Positions 1 through 9,178 of a stretch of 64,000 nt of DNA are shown here, in pieces. The notes below the pieces were generated by a model that saw only the letters and a program-made list of their open reading frames with translations, was not told where the DNA came from and ran no database searches. A program made the translations under genes and the position numbers. This stretch comes from Lactobacillus sp. ESL0680 (GTDB taxonomy: Bacteria; Bacillota; Bacilli; Lactobacillales; Lactobacillaceae). The first letter of the stretch is position 1; each line of letters opens with the position of its first letter. The stretch is from the NCBI RefSeq assembly GCF_029392855.1, contig NZ_CP113945.1:496001-560000 (forward strand), in the 5' to 3' direction.

Positions 1-564
1 CAAAATGTACTGGGTCACTCAATTGAGGTAGCTAAGCTTGCCGGCACAATGGCAGCAGAATTGGGATTAAATGAAAAATTAGCGGTACGCGCGGGATTAT
101 TACACGATATTGGAAAAGCCATCGATCATGATATTGAAGGTTCACACGTTGAAATTGGTGTGGAATTAGCACGGAAGTATCATGAATCAGATGTTGTTGT
201 TAACGCAATTGCAGCCCACCACGGGGATGTGCCGAAGTTGTCGTTTATTGCTGAACTAGTTGTTGCAGCAGATACGCTTTCTTCGGCAAGACCAGGTGCT
301 AGAAGCGAAAGTTTGGAGAACTATATTAGACGGTTGACCGAACTTGAGCAGATTGCTAAGCGGTACGATGGAGTCAAGCAGGCTTATGCCATTCAGGCTG
401 GACGTGAAGTTCGGGTTATGGTAGAGCCAGAGAAGATTTCAGATGATCGAATTACCGTTTTGGCACGTGATATTCGGAATCAAGTTGAAAAAGAACTTGA
501 TTACCCTGGTAATATTAAAATTACTGTGATCCGTGAAAAACGGGTTGTAGCAGTTGCAAAATAA
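1..564 (+). CDS. rny: Ribonuclease Y, C-terminal part (cut by window start)
   Basis: This is the C-terminal part of RNase Y, the membrane-anchored endoribonuclease that starts mRNA decay in Firmicutes. The frame is open from base 1, and the first residues read [15 protein letters not shown], typical of the core just before the HD domain. The HD metal-binding motif (LLHDIGKA) is visible, followed by AHHGD and the usual C-terminal half ending in VVAVAK. The N-terminal membrane segment, the coiled coil and the KH domain lie outside the window. An ATG at 49 is internal, not a start. A strong terminator follows the stop directly, so this is the last gene of its transcript. Identification is secure. 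Confidence 0.95.
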   Translation, partial: QNVLGHSIEVAKLAGTMAAELGLNEKLAVRAGLLHDIGKAIDHDIEGSHVEIGVELARKYHESDVVVNAIAAHHGDVPKLSFIAELVVAADTLSSARPGARSESLENYIRRLTELEQIAKRYDGVKQAYAIQAGREVRVMVEPEKISDDRITVLARDIRNQVEKELDYPGNIKITVIREKRVVAVAK

Positions 565-570
565 AGTTAA

Positions 571-600
571 AAGCTAGGTTTGTAAGAACCTAGCTTTTTT
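571..600 (+). terminator. Rho-independent terminator after rny
   Basis: A perfect 10-bp stem (AAGCTAGGTT / AACCTAGCTT) with a 6-nt loop is followed by a T run. It ends the rny transcript. Confidence 0.9.
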
Positions 601-678
601 CGTTGAATAGCCTAATTTGTGCATTTTTGCCCAAGCCTGTATAATTAAAAGCAACTAAATTATGAAAGTAGCCAAATT

Positions 679-1839
679 ATGTTTAAAATTATTGTTGAAT
701 TATTCTTTTTGGTAATCATTCAGGCAGCCATTACGCCGTTCATCAGAAGATTGGCCTTTGTGCTTGGTGCGGTTGATAATCCTAATGCCAGACGCGTAAA
801 TAAGACTCCAATGCCAACTTTAGGCGGGCTCGGGATTTTTGTAACCTTTAATATTGGGGTTTTCGTGCTATTGCGGGAACAATTTCCCACTCATGAGTCA
901 TTCAGCATTTTGCTGGCATCAAGTGTGGTTGTATTGACTGGGATGATTGATGATATTTTAGAATTAAAACCCCGGCAAAAAATGTTTGGTATTTTTGTTG
1001 GCGCACTAGTAATTTACTTTTTGGGCGGCATTAAGATGAATGTCCTTAACGTTCCGTTTATCAATAAGCAAATTAATTTGGGCTGGTGGAGCCTGCCGAT
1101 TACTATTTTTTGGATTTTGGCTTTGACTAATGCCGTCAATTTGATTGATGGCTTAGATGGTCTAGCTGATGGGGTTTCAATGATCTCCTTGTTCACAATG
1201 GGAATTGTTGGCTATTTTTTCTTGCATACACGACAATTGTATATTCCAATTGCGTGCTTTATGCTTGCGGCGTGTTTATTAGGCTTTTTACCGTATAATT
1301 TTTATCCGGCAAAAATGTTCTTGGGTGATACAGGCGCGCTGTACATTGGCTTCATGATTGCAGTTTTGTCACTTAAAGGATTAAAAAATGTCACCTTTAT
1401 TTCTTTGCTGGTGCCAATTATTATTTTAGGAGTGCCAATTACTGACACAATTTATGCAATGATCCGGCGCAAATTAAATAAGCGGCCAGTTTCTCAGGCT
1501 GATAAGCACCATTTGCACCACCAGTTAATGCGGATGGGGCTGACGCACAGGCAAACAGTGTTAACAATTTATGCTTTGTCGCTGATTTTTTCCTTTATTT
1601 CGCTGCTGTTTCTTCTGTCACCGAGTTGGGGAACGTGGCTGCTAATTATTGGCCTACTGCTTGCCCTAGAATTGTTTGTGGAATCAATTGGGCTATTGGG
1701 TGAGAAGTATAAACCGTTCTTGCATTTGACGCAAAAGATAATTAGTGCACGCAGTACTAAGGATCCAACAGTCGAGGTTTGGCATCTGGGACAGGATAAG
1801 CCGGAACAATTAAAACATCAAAACGACAAAAAAGACTAG
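679..1839 (+). CDS. tagO: Undecaprenyl-phosphate GlcNAc-1-phosphate transferase (TagO/WecA family)
   Basis: This polytopic membrane enzyme moves GlcNAc-1-phosphate from UDP-GlcNAc to undecaprenyl phosphate. That is the first step of wall teichoic acid and related wall polymers, on the cytoplasmic face. It has 386 residues with about 11 hydrophobic segments. Family motifs are present in order: PTLGG near residue 48, the DD pair in MIDDIL near 91, NLIDGLDGLADG near 154, FLGDTGA near 214 and the HHLHH histidine cluster near 277. The ribosome site before the ATG is weak (GAAAG), so the start is less certain than the product. It is a single gene between two terminators. Confidence 0.93.
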   Translation: MFKIIVELFFLVIIQAAITPFIRRLAFVLGAVDNPNARRVNKTPMPTLGGLGIFVTFNIGVFVLLREQFPTHESFSILLASSVVVLTGMIDDILELKPRQKMFGIFVGALVIYFLGGIKMNVLNVPFINKQINLGWWSLPITIFWILALTNAVNLIDGLDGLADGVSMISLFTMGIVGYFFLHTRQLYIPIACFMLAACLLGFLPYNFYPAKMFLGDTGALYIGFMIAVLSLKGLKNVTFISLLVPIIILGVPITDTIYAMIRRKLNKRPVSQADKHHLHHQLMRMGLTHRQTVLTIYALSLIFSFISLLFLLSPSWGTWLLIIGLLLALELFVESIGLLGEKYKPFLHLTQKIISARSTKDPTVEVWHLGQDKPEQLKHQNDKKD

Positions 1840-1860
1840 AATTGAATCTAGTCTTTTTTA
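1831..1860. terminator. Bidirectional terminator between tagO and yigZ
   Basis: The stem GACTAGA / TCTAGTC is flanked by A and T runs and overlaps the tagO stop codon. It sits between two convergent genes and could end both transcripts. Confidence 0.85.
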
Positions 1861-2517
1861 TTTTTCATGATAATTATGTGCATTAATTAGTAGTTCGTTG
1901 TAACGTTTTTCGCCATTACTAAAGGTTACTTTGCCAGCAAGCAAATTAGTTAATGCTTTTTCTAAGTCAGCTTGGTCGTGTTCATCGATAAAAAGATGAA
2001 TGGCAATGTCAACACCATAGTCGATTTTAGCAACATAAACCTCTTTTTGTTTCAAAAAATGGTCTACTTCATCAAAACGGTTGTAGGTAACATGAAAAAT
2101 CACTTCTTGCTGGCGAACGCGTTTCACAACCCCGATTGCTTGGGCACCTTCACTGACACTGTTGGAATAAGCTCTGATTAAGCCGCCGGCGCCAAGCTTG
2201 ATACCACCAAAATAACGGGTGACAACAACGGTGACGTTTTTTAAGTTCATTAGCTGCAGCGCCTTTAATTCAGGCACTCCGGCAGTTCCAGACGGCTCGC
2301 CATTGTCGCTGGCTTTGACGTGGTCATCATTTAGACCGATTGTGTAAGCAAAGGTATTGTGGGTGGCATCATGGTATTTTTTGCTGGTTGCTGCAATGAA
2401 TTCTTCGGCTTCATCAATAGACGTAGTTCTTGCCAAACTGGCAATAAAACGGCTTTTTTTGATAATAATTTCATGGTCGCCGTTTTCTTTAATTGTTAAA
2501 TAATTTTCGTTAGTCAA
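1858..2517 (-). CDS. yigZ: YigZ/IMPACT (UPF0029) family protein
   Basis: This 219-residue protein belongs to the YigZ/YvyE family, related to the N-terminal part of eukaryotic IMPACT. The signature block lies near residues 75-120: GEPSGTAGVPEL, then VVTRYFGGIKLGAGGLIRAY. The C-terminal 80 residues match the family's ferredoxin-like second domain. The biochemical role is not settled; a link to translation or ribosome-associated regulation is suggested by homology to IMPACT. The start is a TTG preceded by AAGG at 9 nt. It is divergent from the comF operon, with only about 45 bp between them. Confidence 0.9.
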   Translation of the reverse strand: MTNENYLTIKENGDHEIIIKKSRFIASLARTTSIDEAEEFIAATSKKYHDATHNTFAYTIGLNDDHVKASDNGEPSGTAGVPELKALQLMNLKNVTVVVTRYFGGIKLGAGGLIRAYSNSVSEGAQAIGVVKRVRQQEVIFHVTYNRFDEVDHFLKQKEVYVAKIDYGVDIAIHLFIDEHDQADLEKALTNLLAGKVTFSNGEKRYNELLINAHNYHEK

Positions 2518-2562
2518 AAAATTTTACCTTCTTTTTGCGTAATTATTAATGGAGGCAGCGAA

Positions 2563-3846
2563 ATGGAAGATTTAACGAACCTCGCGGGTCGCCAATGGGT
2601 TGGCGGTCAAGAGGATTTTAGCACAAATACAGCATTGACGAAAATTGCGGCAATCACAGCTGGTCGGTGTAATCGCTGCGGGGCAAAGGTCAAGGCGCGA
2701 TTGCCCAACGGTAAAAAATACTGCCGTGCGTGCTTAAATATTGGGCGAATTGTTGAAGGCGATTATTTGTGGCGTAACCAGATGAAAGTGGATTTTCCTG
2801 TTTCCCAAGACGGCGGCTTAACTTGGACTGGCGAGTTGACTAGTCTGCAGGCACAAATTTCACAGCAGTTAGTTAGTAATTTTAATAGGCGTCAAAGCAC
2901 CTTAGTTCACGCTGTAACAGGTGCGGGCAAGACGGAAATGTTATTTGCACTGCTGGCTGAATGTTTGAAGTTGGGTCAGCGGGCGTGTATTGCTACGCCG
3001 CGGATTGATGTTGTAACTGAGTTGTATCCCAGATTGCAGGCGGCATTTGCCCAAGTCGAAATCGGTGTGTACCATGGCCGCAAGTATCAAGAACCGGGAC
3101 TAGAGCAGTTGACGATTTGTACGACGCACCAATTGCTAAAATTTTATCAAGCCTTCGATTTGTTAGTGATTGATGAAGTTGATTCCTTTCCTTATGCTGG
3201 TAATGACCAGCTTCATTTTGGTGCGCAAAAGGCGGTAAAAGAAAGTGGCGTGCGGGTTTATTTGACCGCAACGCCAACTGCAGATTTATTAACACAAGTA
3301 AAGTTAGGACAGCTGCAAATTTTAAAATTAAACCAGCGTTTTCACGGTGGAAAACTTCCAGTCCCAAAAGAAAAATTGTTTTTGCGGTCATTTTTAAATC
3401 GGGGTAAGCTGCATCCTAAATTGTTGGCAGCGATTTTGGCAGCAATTGAAGAAGGACATCCTTTGCTATTATTTGTTCCCAGAATTGAGCAAATTTCCTT
3501 GTATCTAGCGGCAATTAGGCGGGAAACAGAGTTAGCTGATGTTGCAGTGGCGGGGGTTTATGCTGCCGATAAAAAACGGCTAGAAAAGGTAGAGCAATTT
3601 CGCCAGCAGCAACTGCAGATTTTGGTAACTACAACGATTTTGGAGCGCGGGGTAACATTTAAACATGTTTGGGTAATTATTCTTGCCGCAGATGACCAAA
3701 TTTACACTCCAGCTAGTCTTGTGCAAATAGATGGTCGTGTTGGGCGAGCGCAAGATGATACTGATGGCTTAGTGCTATTTTGTTATCACAAATATACGGC
3801 AAGTTTGCGCAGTGCAATGAAACAGATTAAGGAAATGAATCGATGA
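2563..3846 (+). CDS. comFA: Competence DNA helicase ComFA
   Basis: ComFA is a DEAD-like superfamily 2 helicase/translocase that helps pull single-stranded DNA into the cell during transformation. The protein has 427 residues. An N-terminal zinc finger (CNRCGAK, then YCRACL) lies near residues 36-62. Walker A (VTGAGKTE) is near 120, the DEVD box (VIDEVDSF) near 205, and LTATPT near 235. A helicase C-terminal domain ends in the arginine-finger region QIDGRVGRAQ. GGAGG precedes the ATG. It overlaps comFC by 4 bp (ATGA). In lactobacilli com genes are often present without demonstrated competence; both genes here look intact. Confidence 0.95.
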   Translation: MEDLTNLAGRQWVGGQEDFSTNTALTKIAAITAGRCNRCGAKVKARLPNGKKYCRACLNIGRIVEGDYLWRNQMKVDFPVSQDGGLTWTGELTSLQAQISQQLVSNFNRRQSTLVHAVTGAGKTEMLFALLAECLKLGQRACIATPRIDVVTELYPRLQAAFAQVEIGVYHGRKYQEPGLEQLTICTTHQLLKFYQAFDLLVIDEVDSFPYAGNDQLHFGAQKAVKESGVRVYLTATPTADLLTQVKLGQLQILKLNQRFHGGKLPVPKEKLFLRSFLNRGKLHPKLLAAILAAIEEGHPLLLFVPRIEQISLYLAAIRRETELADVAVAGVYAADKKRLEKVEQFRQQQLQILVTTTILERGVTFKHVWVIILAADDQIYTPASLVQIDGRVGRAQDDTDGLVLFCYHKYTASLRSAMKQIKEMNR

Positions 3847-4532
3847 ACAGCTGCTTATTATGCGGACAACAATTTGCCCCAGCTGTATCTTTACGGCAGT
3901 TTTTTTCATGGCGAAAAGTGCACGTGCAGCGCATCTGCATACAGTGCCGCGCTAAATTTCAAGCTTTAACAGATCACAGGTGCCAGGTTTGTACTGGTGA
4001 ATTAGCGCAAAATGACGTATGCCTAAATTGCCGTACTTGGCGAAAAATTTATGGCTCCAGCTTGCTGCACCACCATGCTGCTTTACGCTATAACGGTGCT
4101 GCTCATGACCTGATGGTTAATTATAAGCGCTATGGCGATTATGTTTTAAGAGCTGTACTTCAGGAATTGTGCTATCAAGAACTAAGGCAAATTAAAGCAG
4201 ATTATTATGTTCCGATTCCGACTTCTGCCGCACATCTTGCAAAGCGCCAGTTTGATACAATTAGCGCTATTTATGATGATATAGTTCCATTAACGCCAGC
4301 TTTACTTAAAGTTAGTGATTGTGGTGCTCAAGGGTCCAAAAATCGAACAGAGCGTTTAAGAAGCGAGCAAACTTTTGGAGTTAACCATGATTTGGCATTT
4401 GATTTTAAGCAGCGCAAAATTTTACTTTTGGATGATATTTATACTACCGGGAGAACCTTGTATCATGCGCGGGATGCACTGTCGGCTGTTTTTCCGGCAG
4501 CTAGGATTGAAAGTTTTTCAATTTACCGGTAG
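3843..4532 (+). CDS. comFC: Competence protein ComFC, phosphoribosyltransferase-like
   Basis: This 229-residue protein has an N-terminal zinc-binding part with several CxxC pairs (CLLC, CIQC, CQVC, CLNC). A C-terminal phosphoribosyltransferase-type domain carries the PRPP-binding motif LLLDDIYTTGRT near residue 197. ComFC works with ComFA in DNA uptake. It starts inside the comFA stop (4-bp overlap), so the two are translationally coupled. Confidence 0.94.
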   Translation: MNSCLLCGQQFAPAVSLRQFFSWRKVHVQRICIQCRAKFQALTDHRCQVCTGELAQNDVCLNCRTWRKIYGSSLLHHHAALRYNGAAHDLMVNYKRYGDYVLRAVLQELCYQELRQIKADYYVPIPTSAAHLAKRQFDTISAIYDDIVPLTPALLKVSDCGAQGSKNRTERLRSEQTFGVNHDLAFDFKQRKILLLDDIYTTGRTLYHARDALSAVFPAARIESFSIYR

Positions 4533-4540
4533 GTTATTTC

Positions 4541-4570
4541 TTGTTTAGCGCTTTCAAGTTTTGTTATAAT
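4541..4570 (+). promoter_or_regulatory. hpf promoter with a cre-like site
   Basis: A TATAAT -10 lies at 4565-4570, with TTGTTT or TGTTTA as a weak -35 at 17-18 bp. On the minus strand, 4543-4557 reads TTGAAAGCGCTAAAC. This matches the CcpA cre consensus WTGWAARCGYWWWCW at all but one position and covers the -35/spacer. Such placement would allow repression by CcpA, but binding is inferred. Confidence 0.5.
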
Positions 4571-4616
4571 ATAAATAACGAAAGGCTGCTAAGCAGCTCG
4601 AAAGGAGAATCTCATT

Positions 4617-5165
4617 ATGTTAAAGTATAATGTTCGTGGTGAAAATATCGAGGTAACTGACGCTTTAAGAAGTTACGTGGAAAAGCGGCTAAAGAAATTA
4701 GAAAAATATTTTGAATTAAATCAAGACATGGTCGCTCATGTTAATCTAAAAGTTTATCGCGACCATACGGCTAAAGTTGAAGTTACTATTCCACTGCCAT
4801 ACTTAGTATTGAGAGCTGAAGATACAACCGATGATATGTATCGCAGTATCGACTTTGTTTCCGAAAAATTGGAGCGGCAAATTAGAAAATACAAGACACG
4901 GGTAAACCGTAAAGGCCGTGAAAAGGGAATTAATGATTTCTTTGTCGAAACTCCAGAGGAAGAGCAGAAAGAAAAGCCTGTCAGCGAGTTTGATATTGTC
5001 CGTAATAAGCAAATTGGCTTAAAACCAATGAGTCCTGAAGAAGCAATTTTGCAAATGAACATGTTGGAACATGACTTCTTTGTCTTTCAGGATGCCGAAA
5101 CTAACGGTACAAGTGTTGTTTACCGCAGAAATGATGGCCGATATGGCTTAATTGAAACTAAATAA
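4617..5165 (+). CDS. hpf: Ribosome hibernation promoting factor, long form
   Basis: Long-form HPF (182 residues) binds the 30S decoding region and joins two 70S ribosomes into inactive 100S dimers in slow growth or starvation. Residues 1-100 form the S30AE domain (MLKYNVRGENIEVT, then RKYKTRVNRK). A variable linker follows, then a C-terminal dimerisation domain that includes VVYRRNDGRYGLIE. AGGAGA precedes the ATG. It is monocistronic between its own promoter, which has a cre-like box, and a terminator. Confidence 0.95.
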   Translation: MLKYNVRGENIEVTDALRSYVEKRLKKLEKYFELNQDMVAHVNLKVYRDHTAKVEVTIPLPYLVLRAEDTTDDMYRSIDFVSEKLERQIRKYKTRVNRKGREKGINDFFVETPEEEQKEKPVSEFDIVRNKQIGLKPMSPEEAILQMNMLEHDFFVFQDAETNGTSVVYRRNDGRYGLIETK

Positions 5166-5186
5166 AAATAATAATTTGTTGGCGAG

Positions 5187-5219
5187 GGCCCCACATTTAA
5201 TGTGAGGTCTTTGTTTTGT
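5187..5219 (+). terminator. Terminator after hpf
   Basis: GGCCCCACATT pairs with AATGTGAGGTC, with two G-U pairs, followed by a T-rich tail. Confidence 0.75.
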
Positions 5220-5296
5220 TTATTTTTCATTTTGCGTTAATCATGGTAAAATTATCATGTGTTTTTATACTTAAGTACAATTTAAGGATCGATTTA

Positions 5297-7696
5297 ATGG
5301 TAAACATTTTAAAGAAACTATATAACAATGATAAACGAGAACTAAAAAAGTTCGAAAAGATAGCAAGCCAAGTTGAAAGTCACGCCGATGAATACGACAA
5401 ACTTTCTGATGAGCAATTAAAGGCTAAGACGCCAGAATTTCAAGAACGGCTGAAGAAGGGCGAAGACCTAGATGCAATTTTGCCAGAAGCCTTTGCAGTT
5501 GCCAGAGAAGGTGCTAAGAGAGTTTTGGGCTTATATCCATTCCACGTTCAAATTTTGGGTGGGATTGCCTTACATTTTGGTAATATTTCCGAGATGATGA
5601 CTGGTGAAGGTAAGACTTTAACTGCCACCATGCCAGTTTACTTGAATGCCTTGACTGGTAAGGGAGTTCACGTAGTTACGGTTAACGAATACTTGTCAAG
5701 CCGTGACGAAGAAGAAATGGGTCAATTATACAAGTGGTTGGGTTTGACAGTAGGCTTGAATCTGAACTCAATGGCGCCAGATGAAAAGCGGGCTGCTTAT
5801 AATTGTGATGTTACTTATTCAACTAACTCTGAATTAGGCTTTGATTACTTGCGTGACAACATGGTTGTTTACAAGGAACAGATGGTTCAAAGACCGCTTA
5901 ATTACGCAATTATTGATGAGGTCGACTCAATTTTAATTGATGAAGCCAGAACACCGCTGATTATTTCCGGCGAAGCTGAACAAGCTAATGGTGATTACAT
6001 TCGTGCCGACAGGTTTGTTAAGACGCTTCAAGAAGATAAAAGTGATGACGACGCTGATGATGACAAAGATTACGGCGATTACAAGATTGATTGGCCAACC
6101 AAGACAATTTCACTGACACGGACAGGAATTGAAAAGGCTTGTGAGCATTTCGGCTTGAAGAACTTGTATGATGTCGAAAACCAAAAATTGGTTCACCATC
6201 TTGACCAAGCATTACGGGCTAACTACATCATGCTCAAGGATATTGACTATGTTGTTCAAGAAGGCGAAGTTTTGATCGTTGACTCATTTACTGGTCGGGT
6301 AATGCAAGGTCGGCGTTATTCTGATGGTCTGCACCAAGCAATCGAAGCCAAGGAAGGTGTTAAGATTCAAGAAGAATCAAAGACACAGGCAACGATTACT
6401 TACCAGAACTTTTTCAGAATGTACAAAAAACTGTCAGGAATGACTGGTACTGCTAAGACCGAAGAAGAAGAATTCCGTGAAATTTACAACATGCAGGTAA
6501 TCACGATTCCAACCAACCGGCCAATTGCCAGAATTGATAAGTCAGATATTTTGTATCCAACTTTAGATTCAAAATTCAGCGCCGTTGTTACTGATATTCA
6601 ACAGCGTCATGAAAAGGGTCAGCCTGTTTTGGTTGGTACGGTAGCTGTTGAAAGTTCGGAACGGTTGAGTAATCTTCTGAATCGCGCTGGTATTCCGCAT
6701 GCAGTGTTGAATGCGAAAAACCACGCTAAAGAAGCTCAAATTATCATGAATGCTGGTCAACGTGGTGCCGTAACCATTGCGACGAACATGGCCGGTCGTG
6801 GTACTGATATTAAATTAGGGCCTGGCGTTAAAGAATTAGGTGGTCTGGCTGTTATCGGAACTGAACGGCATGAATCACGAAGAATTGATAACCAGCTTCG
6901 TGGTCGTTCAGGCCGTCAAGGTGATCCTGGTGTAACGAGATTTTACCTATCACTTGAAGATGACTTAATGAAGCGCTTTGGTGGCGACCGAGTTAAGGAC
7001 TTTTTGGACCGCTTGTCAGATAATGATGACGAGAAGGTAATTGAAAGCCGTCTGATTACACGGCAAGTTGAGTCTGCGCAAAAGCGGGTTGAAGGTAACA
7101 ACTACGATACGCGTAAGCAAACTCTGCAATATGATGACGTCATGCGGATTCAGCGTGAAATTATTTACGGTGAACGGATGCAGGTAATTGGTGAAGAAAA
7201 ATCCCTGAAGGATGTTTTGGTGCCAATGATTAAGCGGACAATTAACAGTCAAGTTGATATGTTCACGCAGGGTGACCGTAAGAAGTGGCGTCTGGATTCA
7301 TTACGTGACTTTATCGTTTCTAGCATCACCAGTGAAGAAGCGGCTGATAAGTTTAACTTTAAGACTGTGACAGTGCCGGAATTGAAGCAAAAACTCTATG
7401 ATATTGTTGAAGCCAACTTTGAAGAAAAGGAACAGGCTTTAGCTGATCCATCAGAAATGCTTGAATTTGAAAAGGTTGTTATTCTGCGAGTGGTTGATGA
7501 CCGCTGGACTGACCACATTGATGCCATGGATCAATTACGGCAATCAATTAGTTTGCGTGGTTATGGTCAACTTAATCCGTTAGTTGAATATCAAGATTCA
7601 GGTTACAACATGTTTGAAGAAATGATTTCAAATATTGAATTTGACGTAACTCGGTTGTTCCTGAAAGCTGAAATTAGACAAAATCTTAGCCGGTAA
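5297..7696 (+). CDS. secA: Preprotein translocase ATPase SecA (housekeeping SecA1)
   Basis: SecA drives export of unfolded preproteins through SecYEG. I chose the ATG at 5297 (MVNILKKLY, 799 residues) because AAGGA sits 8 nt upstream and the sequence then matches SecA proteins; the longer frame from 5216 has no ribosome site. Walker A (MMTGEGKT) lies near residue 101 and the DEAD-type box ([21 protein letters not shown] region) near 207. The helicase motifs around [11 protein letters not shown] and [11 protein letters not shown] come later. The protein ends at EIRQNLSR and lacks the C-terminal CxC zinc/SecB tail of many SecAs. A second SecA (SecA2) is at 60 kb. Confidence 0.97.
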   Translation: MVNILKKLYNNDKRELKKFEKIASQVESHADEYDKLSDEQLKAKTPEFQERLKKGEDLDAILPEAFAVAREGAKRVLGLYPFHVQILGGIALHFGNISEMMTGEGKTLTATMPVYLNALTGKGVHVVTVNEYLSSRDEEEMGQLYKWLGLTVGLNLNSMAPDEKRAAYNCDVTYSTNSELGFDYLRDNMVVYKEQMVQRPLNYAIIDEVDSILIDEARTPLIISGEAEQANGDYIRADRFVKTLQEDKSDDDADDDKDYGDYKIDWPTKTISLTRTGIEKACEHFGLKNLYDVENQKLVHHLDQALRANYIMLKDIDYVVQEGEVLIVDSFTGRVMQGRRYSDGLHQAIEAKEGVKIQEESKTQATITYQNFFRMYKKLSGMTGTAKTEEEEFREIYNMQVITIPTNRPIARIDKSDILYPTLDSKFSAVVTDIQQRHEKGQPVLVGTVAVESSERLSNLLNRAGIPHAVLNAKNHAKEAQIIMNAGQRGAVTIATNMAGRGTDIKLGPGVKELGGLAVIGTERHESRRIDNQLRGRSGRQGDPGVTRFYLSLEDDLMKRFGGDRVKDFLDRLSDNDDEKVIESRLITRQVESAQKRVEGNNYDTRKQTLQYDDVMRIQREIIYGERMQVIGEEKSLKDVLVPMIKRTINSQVDMFTQGDRKKWRLDSLRDFIVSSITSEEAADKFNFKTVTVPELKQKLYDIVEANFEEKEQALADPSEMLEFEKVVILRVVDDRWTDHIDAMDQLRQSISLRGYGQLNPLVEYQDSGYNMFEEMISNIEFDVTRLFLKAEIRQNLSR

Positions 7697-7710
7697 TAAC
7701 GGGTTTAAGG

Positions 7711-7736
7711 GAAAGCAAGAGTGCTTTCTCTTTTTT
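7711..7736 (+). terminator. Terminator between secA and prfB
   Basis: The stem GAAAGCA / TGCTTTC with loop AGAG is followed by a T run. Confidence 0.8.
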
Positions 7737-7765
7737 GCTGGTAAACAAAAGAAAAGGACTAGACA

Positions 7766-8882
7766 ATGGAAATTAGCGAAATTCAAAGTGCGCTAGACGA
7801 ATTAAAAAAGCGGCTAGATCACTTTAGGGGGTCTCTTTGACCTTGAATCAATTGATGAAAGTATTGCCGTAAATGAAAGCAAGATGCAGGAGCCGGGTTT
7901 TTGGGATAATCAAGAAAAGGCCCAGCAATTAATTGCTGAGAATAATCTGCTCAAGGAAAAACGTGACTCCTTTATTCATTTGCAAGAAAATTACCAAAAT
8001 GAAGTAACTGCTCTGGAATTATTGCGGCTTGAGCCCGATCAGGATTTGCAAGAAGAAGTTGAAACTGACTTAGTTAAACTGCAGGATGAGTTTCATGATT
8101 ATGAAATGGATCTGCTCTTATCGGGTAAATATGACAATCACAATGCTTTACTGGAAATTCATCCGGGTGCGGGTGGTACGGAAGCAATGGATTGGGCGGC
8201 AATGCTGCTTAGAATGTATCAGCGGTATGCTGATACACGTGATTTTAAATTTGAAATCAATAATTATGAACCAGGTGAAGAAGCTGGTGTCAAAAGCGTC
8301 AGTGTTCGAATAACAGGGAAGAATGCCTACGGGCTATTGAAGTCTGAAAATGGTGTTCATCGCTTAGTGCGGATTTCCCCGTTTGACTCTGCTAAGCGCC
8401 GGCATACGTCGTTTGCTTCAGTTGAAGTTATTCCTGAAATTGATGACAGTATCAAAATCGACATTAATCCTAAAGATTTGCGAATTGATGTTTACCGTTC
8501 AAGTGGTGCTGGTGGTCAGCACATCAATAAGACTTCTAGTGCGGTCCGGATTACCCACCTGCCTACGGGCTTTGTGACAACTTCACAGGCACAGCGTTCA
8601 CAGCTGCAAAACCGCGAAACGGCAATGAACGAATTACGTGCCAAGCTTTTTCACCTAGAAGAAGAAAAGAAGCGTCAGCACAAGCAGGAGCTTAAGGGCG
8701 ACCAAAAAGAAATTGGTTGGGGCTCACAAATTCGTTCTTACGTTTTTCATCCTTATAATTTAGTTAAGGATTTGCGTACTGGCTATGAAACTGCCGATAC
8801 TAGTGGTGTAATGGATGGAAAGCTGCAGCCATTTGTCTATGCATATTTGCAGTGGCTGCTTAGTCAAGACAATCCAGAATAG
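7766..8882 (+). CDS. prfB: Peptide chain release factor 2, with programmed +1 frameshift
   Basis: RF2 releases peptides at UGA and UAA codons. The reading frame is split. It starts at ATG 7766 and runs 24 codons to CTT (7835-7837), followed by an in-frame TGA at 7838-7840. Skipping the T at 7838 continues as DLESIDESIAVNE and runs to 8882, giving about 371 residues. AGGGGG at 7826-7831 is the Shine-Dalgarno-like stimulator just upstream of CTT-TGA-C. This is the classic autoregulatory frameshift: low RF2 lets ribosomes shift and make more RF2. The GGQ peptidyl-hydrolysis motif (SGAGGQHINKTSSAVR) and an SPF-type anticodon tripeptide (ISPFDSAKRRHTSF) are both present. Confidence 0.96.
7826..7841 (+). 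promoter_or_regulatory. prfB programmed frameshift signal
   Basis: AGGGGG, a 3-nt spacer, then CTT TGA C. The internal Shine-Dalgarno element, slippery CTT and weak UGA-C stop are all present. Confidence 0.95.
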
Positions 8883-8890
8883 GTGAAAAA

Positions 8891-9160
8891 ATGAGTTTTT
8901 GGGGAATAGTTGGTTTAGTATTAGGTGCAGCAATCATCCTGATTCTGCTATTTGCATTCTTTCATATTTTATTTATGCTCCTGCCAGCAATTATTGTAAT
9001 TGCTTTGATTATTTGGCTGATTAATCATTTTACTAAAAACGATGATAATGAAAATAAGCCAAGTGGCACTAGCAGTAATTGGACAGGCTGGCGTGATAAT
9101 CAGAACCAGACTAAACGAAAAAAAGCGCGCAATGTCAAGACCAAGGATGTTGATAAATAA
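8891..9160 (+). CDS. Small membrane protein of unknown function
   Basis: This 89-residue protein is not recognised. Residues 4-46 are almost continuously hydrophobic, enough for two membrane passes. The rest is a hydrophilic tail rich in Asn, Lys and Asp with no cysteines. It starts 8 nt after prfB, with AGGTG as ribosome site, and ends 18 nt before hprK, so it is probably co-transcribed with both. Position alone does not give a function. Confidence 0.75.
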   Translation: MSFWGIVGLVLGAAIILILLFAFFHILFMLLPAIIVIALIIWLINHFTKNDDNENKPSGTSSNWTGWRDNQNQTKRKKARNVKTKDVDK

Positions 9161-9178
9161 ACTATCGAGGCAGTTAAA

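Noticed and set aside
5216..5296. 27-residue N-terminal extension of SecA
   Set aside because: It overlaps the hpf terminator and lacks a ribosome site. Homology to SecA begins at MVNILKKLY (5297).
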